Assembly: GCF_000226115.1 (NCBI RefSeq)
Contig: NC_016459.1
Location: forward strand, 3,519,501-3,583,500
DNA from: Thermothielavioides terrestris NRRL 8126
Taxonomy: Eukaryota; Ascomycota; Sordariomycetes; Sordariales; Chaetomiaceae
Direction: 5' to 3'
DNA: 64,000 nucleotides
Positions 58,601 through 64,000 of this stretch are shown one piece after another (the first letter of the stretch is position 1; every line of letters begins with the position of its first letter). A program made the translations under genes and the position numbers. A model generated the notes under the pieces. The model made no database searches, had not been told where the DNA came from, and saw only the letters and a program-made list of their open reading frames with translations.

Positions 58601-59526
58601 GTCGCCTACTTTGGATCTAAGCGTCTCTATATAGTCTTAAGGAATATAGTAACGGCTATTGCATTAATAACTATAGCGATATTGGCCGCCTTTATACAGT
58701 AGAGGACCGATATATACTCGAGAATCTAGGTCCTAGGTTCAACGCTGCTCTAGCTACCTCTAGCAAGGATAGTTGTATACTCCTTAGCAAGTATAATAAA
58801 AGTAGTGCTATTAGAGGGTGCAATAATCTTATATAGCGTCTATATAAACCTATATATACTAGTGACGTTCTTAGCCTTTATAATGTTATATATAGTATAT
58901 ATATAGCAGTTGCTAATAGATATATTAATTATCTTATAGAGTTTATTAATAGTATAGAATGTTGCAATGTCGATAGCGGACTTTGAGAACGCCTTGTATA
59001 GCTTGAGGAATTTATAGCGAATCTCTTCTTTAGTAAGATTAGTTGACTAAAGTTCCTTGCTATAGGTAGTAGAATCGGCTATCTTCTAGGCTTACAGTGC
59101 AGTGTACTACGTCTAAAGATAGTGGTCCTAGACCGCCTAACGAGCTATACCCTAGGTAGGCTATATAGGAAGGCTAAGCATCTTAGCCTCGGTAGCGAGC
59201 TCAGTGTCTAGGTCGATAATATACTAGATATATAAGTTGTTAGCCTCTTAGTAAACAGTAGAGATCTATCTTAGCTAGTCTTTAGGGCTATCGAGGGTTG
59301 GAAGCGCTATAATAGCAATAGTGACGGTTTTCTTAGTTTCGAGTATTATCTTAAAGTAAACTGAGGTGTACTACGTTGTTTAGACTAAACGATAAGGGTA
59401 ATATAAACTTATAGGAGTTATTGATAATCGAGAAAACTAAAAGTAGTTATTGGAAAAAAGAAGAAGGATAGCCTTAACTAGGCTATACTGCTATTATAAG
59501 TGTTATATATAAACTGGGCTTATAAC

Positions 59527-59708
59527 TGAGAAGAGTAGCGAAGTGGGGCTATATAAGATATAGAGGTATATATAATGAGAGAGGTGCTCCTCTTATACTA
59601 GGTGGGAGGAGCGCCGAGGTCTATATATATATATAGGCAGAGCTGACATATGCCCCCTAAGCCTAGGGAGCCTAGCAGATAGAGTCACGTGTACACTAGC
59701 ACGCGACA
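59527..59708 (-). repeat. 5' LTR (182 bp) of the copia element
   Basis: It has the same length as 52,151-52,332 and aligns to it throughout. It is slightly less mutated (CACGTGTACACTAGCACGCG kept). Confidence 0.9.
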
Positions 59709-62700
59709 ATATATTATTAAGATATATCGCTCTAAAAACTTTAATTCTAAAAGTTTCTAATAGCTTTAGCCTACTATAATAAGGAGAAGGAAAAGTTGGT
59801 CTAGGCTAAGTACAATAAGTTCCTAGGGATTAGTAAAGAGTCCTATCAATATATATCTACAAAGGAGCTTAAGAACTAGATTAGTATAATTAAAAAGGAG
59901 CTAGAGTTGTAGAAGGAGAAAGAGGAGGAGTAGGCTAGGCCTAAGAAAAAGGGTTGGCGCTAGGTCTTAGTATCTTGAGGACAGAGTTATATAGACAAAT
60001 GGTTTTTTATAACATTCTTTACTAAGGGGGATAAAAAGGTCAACGTTGTATTCTAAGGTAGTAGAGAAACTCTAACCCACTTTTATCTTAGAGTTTTCCT
60101 ACTGTATAGCTAGTGTAATTACTAGTATTAGTACTAAGTGGATACCGCTAGTGAAATACTACCTTTGGACGAGAATCCTCATCTTATCTTTGGATAAAGG
60201 TCTAAATCCAATTATTAGATAGATCTATATATAATCTTAGGACGAAATGGATAGGCTAAACGAATTTTTTGTCATTGGATAAAATGCTATAAGTCTTTGC
60301 CTTTTCTCCTATAATTGCCTTAGACTCTGTATAGCATTTTCCATTTTTGTATAAATATATTCAATTATATATAATTATACCTACTATCCTAAGCCTCAAT
60401 AGCTCTCTTTTGCGAATATATTAGTAAAGTATATCTAACCTTATCTTATAATGATAATATTTAATTCTAGATAGACTATAAGAAAACGCTTGCTTATACT
60501 CTAGATTTGAATAACGACTTTCCGTTTAAGCTGTCTTAACCTGCTTGTCGCTAGCGTTCTCTACTTCTAAAGGAGGAGTCCCTCGATCTAGGGGTAGTAG
60601 TAAAACTAGTAAAGAAAGCTAAGCAGCTATAGAACAGAAGCAGTACTAGCTTAGTTAGATTTGTTAGCGTATAAGCTAAGGCAGCTAAACAACGCTTATT
60701 AGCCGTTGCGAAGAATCGATTTGAGCTAGCCGCTTAAGCTATACTCTTTGTCACTATAGAGCTTTAGGCCTATATAACATATATCCTAATAAGGGGAAAA
60801 TACACTACTTGTATATACTTTGAGCCTAGTATTATCAAGTCGATTAACCCCTTCTCGACTAGCCTTTACCAACGCTTTGCTAACTATATTGCGCTTATCC
60901 AATATATCTTTAACCTCTTTGATTAAGAGGGTTAATTCGATGTAAGTGACTTTAAAATCGTCGCTTCCTTTAAGTAGACTAGCAAAGCAAAGCTCTAAAT
61001 TATAGATATTGTAATATTGCCTCCCTCCTAGCCACTTATATTCAATATACTCCGTCGCGCTATCTATAATAAAGAGGTCTTTAGACTAAGGGAGTTGTTC
61101 TATTTGTTCTTACTTTAGGAGGAAACCTATATCGATAAGCCGAAGTTCCCTATAGTTAGGCCTAATTTAAGCTTAGAGAAGGAGGAAAGCACTAATAAGT
61201 AAGACACTAAAAAACAAATTAAAGTATCCTCTCGAGATTATAGCTAGAGCTATAAACGTTAAGCTTCTTCTTAAGTAAAACTTAAGCTTAGGTTAAAGAA
61301 GATTAAGTCTTAGCCTATTAATATCCTAGTAATTAAGTAAAAGGTCGTTCTAACGTATACAGCTTTAGAACAGGAGAGGAAACTGCTAATTGGTAAGCTC
61401 TTTAGCGATAAGTCCGATCTAGACACTATAGTAGCAACGCTAGAGCTAAAGGAGCTTAGGGAAGCTAGAAAAGAAGGTACTAATAAAGTATTAGAGTAAG
61501 CGATTAAAGGTAGAGCTAAGGAGCGAGAATATAGCTTACATTAGGTACATCTTAGTTCACTGCTTATAATATATTTAAGGGTAGTAGCAAAGAAATAAGT
61601 TAGGATTAAGCTATATTCTTATTCTATATTTTTAGTTAGCCTTACTAGACTTTACTCTCAGTAGTAGAATCTCTACTTCCTTTATCTTAACTTAGAATCC
61701 CTTTATCGAGGAAAGCTTTTTATATACTTAGTTTATCTCCTAAGTCCTAGCTCTAATCTAAATGCTTAGTCCAACTCTCTTCGAAAGAGGCTAATTTAGC
61801 CTCGATGTCAATGCCCTCTATATATATCTTCTTAAGAAAGGTAGTCCAACTTCCTATTGGCCGAGAAAGAAGTGTAAAAGTAGGTTAGCGTCTATCCTCA
61901 TTATAGAGTGTAGGCTCGTCCTAAAGAAAAAGGTATTTGCTAAAAAGGGGCATCTTAGGGTTGAAATTATCTAGACCCTAGTAGCGTAGTATAATTTCCT
62001 TATATAGGTTATAGACCTTAGGAGGGAAGAAATTATTAAACGTAACCCTATCTAGCTCTATAAGCTTCTAAAGTATCTAGAGGCGGTCCTTGGGAATAGC
62101 AACGCTATATTCCGTTGTAATAGGCTCTATTAGAAAAAAGTATATCTTTAATAGAATGCTAGTGTAGATATATACCTAGTTTCGTTGACGCTAGATCGTA
62201 TAATTGTTCTACTCCTTAACGAAGGACCTAATTTCCTATTGGATCTATAGTATATATATAAAGAGGAGGGTAATTCAATATAAAACTTGGTCTAGCTACT
62301 AGGCAAACTTACACTACAACTTTGTAAAAAAGTCCTACTATTTATTAGCATTCAATCATATATAATTAGGCCCTTTAACCTACGACTTACTATCTAAAAG
62401 CCTATACAACCTCTGCGAAGCTAAGCCTACTAAGACTCAATACGTTAGTTCTTAGTGCTCTTGCCAAAGTTCCAATAGTCCTTAAATTCGAGGGGGCGCT
62501 CTAGACTAAAGAGAGGCAAGTCGAGATCAATTATTGTAAAATCGATAATACCTAATTATTATAATCCCTATCCTAGTATATACCATTTAATCTGTCTATC
62601 TCGGTTCCGCTATAGTCGCAGACGCTAGGCCTACTCTACACTAGTGGAAAGCCAATAATACGCTTTAGCTATTATAAGCGTCTCCTTCCTATAATCTAAG

Positions 62701-63794
62701 TATATAAGTATCGGCATTACCCTACTTTCTAAGATAATAGCGAGGTACTATATAAAGATCGACCTTTAGGTTAGAGCTACGATGCCTATATAGGCCTATA
62801 TAATAAAGCGTAAATATACATTAATCTTAGCGTAGACTTCGAAACTAAATTGCTAAAGCTTATAGTAGACGTTGATCGACTAAATGTAGTTTAGACTAGG
62901 GAGGGTAAAGCCTCCTCTATAGTTAGTTAGTAGGTTGTACCTTGCCTAGACAGATCTGCTAAACTTATACTTAAGAACATTGTAGACACTGTACTAAGAA
63001 AGGTGGATATTAGCGGTTTACGCAATGTGTTTCTAGGCGGCCTAGTATCTAAGTCGAGGAAAGAGGATAGTAAAGGATAGCAATAATTTAAGGAAGGCGA
63101 GTAGTTCTTATTGGCGCTTAGCTAGGTCGTACTTATAGAGATGTCTCGAGATACTAAGTGCTTGCTATAATAAGGCGACGCCTTGCTAGGAGACTTAGAA
63201 GCTACGTTCTATAAGATAGGAATGTAATTCCTTATTGCTTAGAGTATAAGCCTAAAACTTCTTAGATAGTGCAACGTATAGCTTATTGGAATCCTTAGTT
63301 TTAGTCTAGTTGGAGGGCACCTACTATTTTTTAAGCTATTTGTAAAGGAGACTATAGGCGACCTTTACCCTATATTCTTTATATAACTCTTTGTAAATGG
63401 ATTTTACTAGGAGTTTAGCCTAATAGAGCTTTGTAATAAAGTCCCTAAATAGCTTAAGATCAATAGTAGCTTAGGGTATCTTGAAGCTTTGTGTATAGAA
63501 GAATTTATGTAAAATTAGAAGTATTTGTATATAATGGAACCCTACTAGTGGAGAACTGCTTAAATAACTTTGAAATGCTCTATATATAGTAGGTCCCTTC
63601 TTTATTATTAGACGATAAACTGCTTTTTATCTTATTAAAGTTTCGATATAGATATAATGCTAATAATTATATAGATAGAGCTACTAAGCTTGTAGTTACC
63701 GATTCTTCCCCTACTATTTAAGGCCAACTAGCCTAAGATGGTCTAGCTATAGCTATTGTCCAACTATATGTTTAGGGTTAAGGAGACGTGCTTA
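59709..63794. repeat. Unidentified RIPed DNA with converging coding-like frames
   Basis: Plus-strand reading from about 60,470 to 61,600 is protein-like with only RIP-type stops (blocks such as P-F-S-T-S-L-Y-Q-R-F-A-N-Y-I-A-L near 60,860). Minus-strand reading between about 62,110 and 61,630 is also protein-like (F-N-N-F-F-P-P-K-V-Y-N-L-Y-K-E-I near 62,020; I-E-G-I-D-I-E-A-K-L near 61,800). The two converge near 61,610. An earlier plus-strand stretch at 59,780-60,000 is Lys/Glu/Gln-rich. I recognise no transposase, RT or other domain, so the class is open. Confidence 0.4.
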
Positions 63795-64000
63795 TAGTAT
63801 AATAAGGGGTAAGTTAGGTCGATAGGGTCTAAGCCTATTTAAGCGCCAAGGTTTACAGCTAGGGTAGCTACAACGCTAGCTTTCTTTAGCGTCGACTTAG
63901 TTATATAGCCTAAAACAACGCCTTTGTAGTATAACGAGGGGTAAGTTAGGTCGATAGGGTCTAAGCCTATTTAAGCGCTAAGGTTTATAGCTAGGGTAGC
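63795..64000 (+). repeat. Direct repeat, 132-bp period, cut by the window end
   Basis: The 74 bases 63,795-63,868 recur at 63,927-64,000 with only a few transitions (for example GCCAAGG versus GCTAAGG). The array may continue beyond the window. Confidence 0.85.

Larger units (their letters stand above)
52151..59708 (-). mobile_element. RIPed Ty1/copia retrotransposon, minus strand (7,558 bp)
   Basis: Two 182-bp LTRs in direct orientation bound it. On the minus strand each LTR begins TGT(T/C)G and ends CA. The right (5') LTR is followed on the minus strand by GTTATAAGCCC, a plausible primer site, and the left (3') LTR is preceded by CTAGGGGGTG, a polypurine tract. Minus-strand RT residues at 54,990-55,270 (Y-I-D-D-Y-L-V at the active site) identify Ty1/copia. 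Frames are broken by TA-type stops. No target duplication is visible: GAAGT precedes the left LTR and ATATA follows the right one. Either the flanks have mutated or the two ends come from a rearrangement. An extra segment lies inside near the 3' end. Confidence 0.85.

Noticed and set aside
1..64000. CRISPR arrays, prokaryotic operons, riboswitches or ribosome binding sites
   Set aside because: Introns, RIP and fungal transposons show this is fungal nuclear DNA; no regularly spaced repeat-spacer pattern was seen. The repeats are LTRs, TIRs, microsatellites or tandem duplications.

Overview
The window looks like nuclear DNA of a filamentous ascomycete (Pezizomycotina, most likely Sordariomycetes). 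The evidence is short 50-70 bp spliceosomal introns with GT..AG ends and CTRAC-type branch sites, a Zn2Cys6 regulator, an Avo2-like ankyrin protein, a 2EXR protein, a decayed Pth11/rhodopsin-type membrane protein, and transposons wrecked by what looks like repeat-induced point mutation (RIP). In the AT-rich parts CpA and TpG are almost absent and TpA is everywhere, while CpG survives. That is the RIP pattern rather than ordinary CpG decay.

Layout. 1-20,460 is an AT-rich RIPed block built of nested elements. A Ty3/gypsy chromovirus (1,273-9,501; 250-bp LTRs; GCGTA target duplication) sits inside an older copy of the same family (1-1,272 and 9,502-19,477, with its 3' LTR at 19,228-19,477). The older copy is also split by a minus-strand Tad-like LINE (about 10,067-15,657) and by a 490-bp insert (17,885-18,374).

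20,460-51,250 is a GC-balanced, gene-sparse island. In order it holds: a rhodopsin-domain pseudogene; a 2EXR gene (-); two neighbouring small inverted-repeat transposons, each with a direct duplication of up to 10 bp; an Avo2-like ankyrin gene (+) whose start codon appears to be split by an intron; a conserved hypothetical gene (+); a five-exon Zn2Cys6 transcription factor (+); a coiled-coil hypothetical gene (-); about 7 kb of low-complexity, gene-poor DNA with a 69-T run and a (AAAAT)48 array; a histidine-phosphatase gene (+); a small basic-tailed hypothetical gene (+); a four-TM membrane protein gene (-); a non-RIPed copia fragment joined to a scrap resembling that membrane gene; and, against the right border, a broken gene whose nonsense codons fit light RIP.

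51,260-64,000 is a second AT-rich block. A minus-strand Ty1/copia element (52,151-59,708; 182-bp LTRs) carries an extra plus-strand coding-like segment bounded by CACCCCCTAG direct repeats. Beyond it lie unidentified RIPed converging reading frames and a 132-bp-period direct repeat at the window edge.

The genes do not form an operon-like unit or an obvious biosynthetic cluster. The main biology is a small gene island between RIP-silenced transposon blocks. The most informative observations are the nested insertion history, the paired small DNA transposons, the split start codon and the stop-free intron, the copia/membrane-gene chimera, the antisense segment in the copia element, and apparent RIP at the island border.
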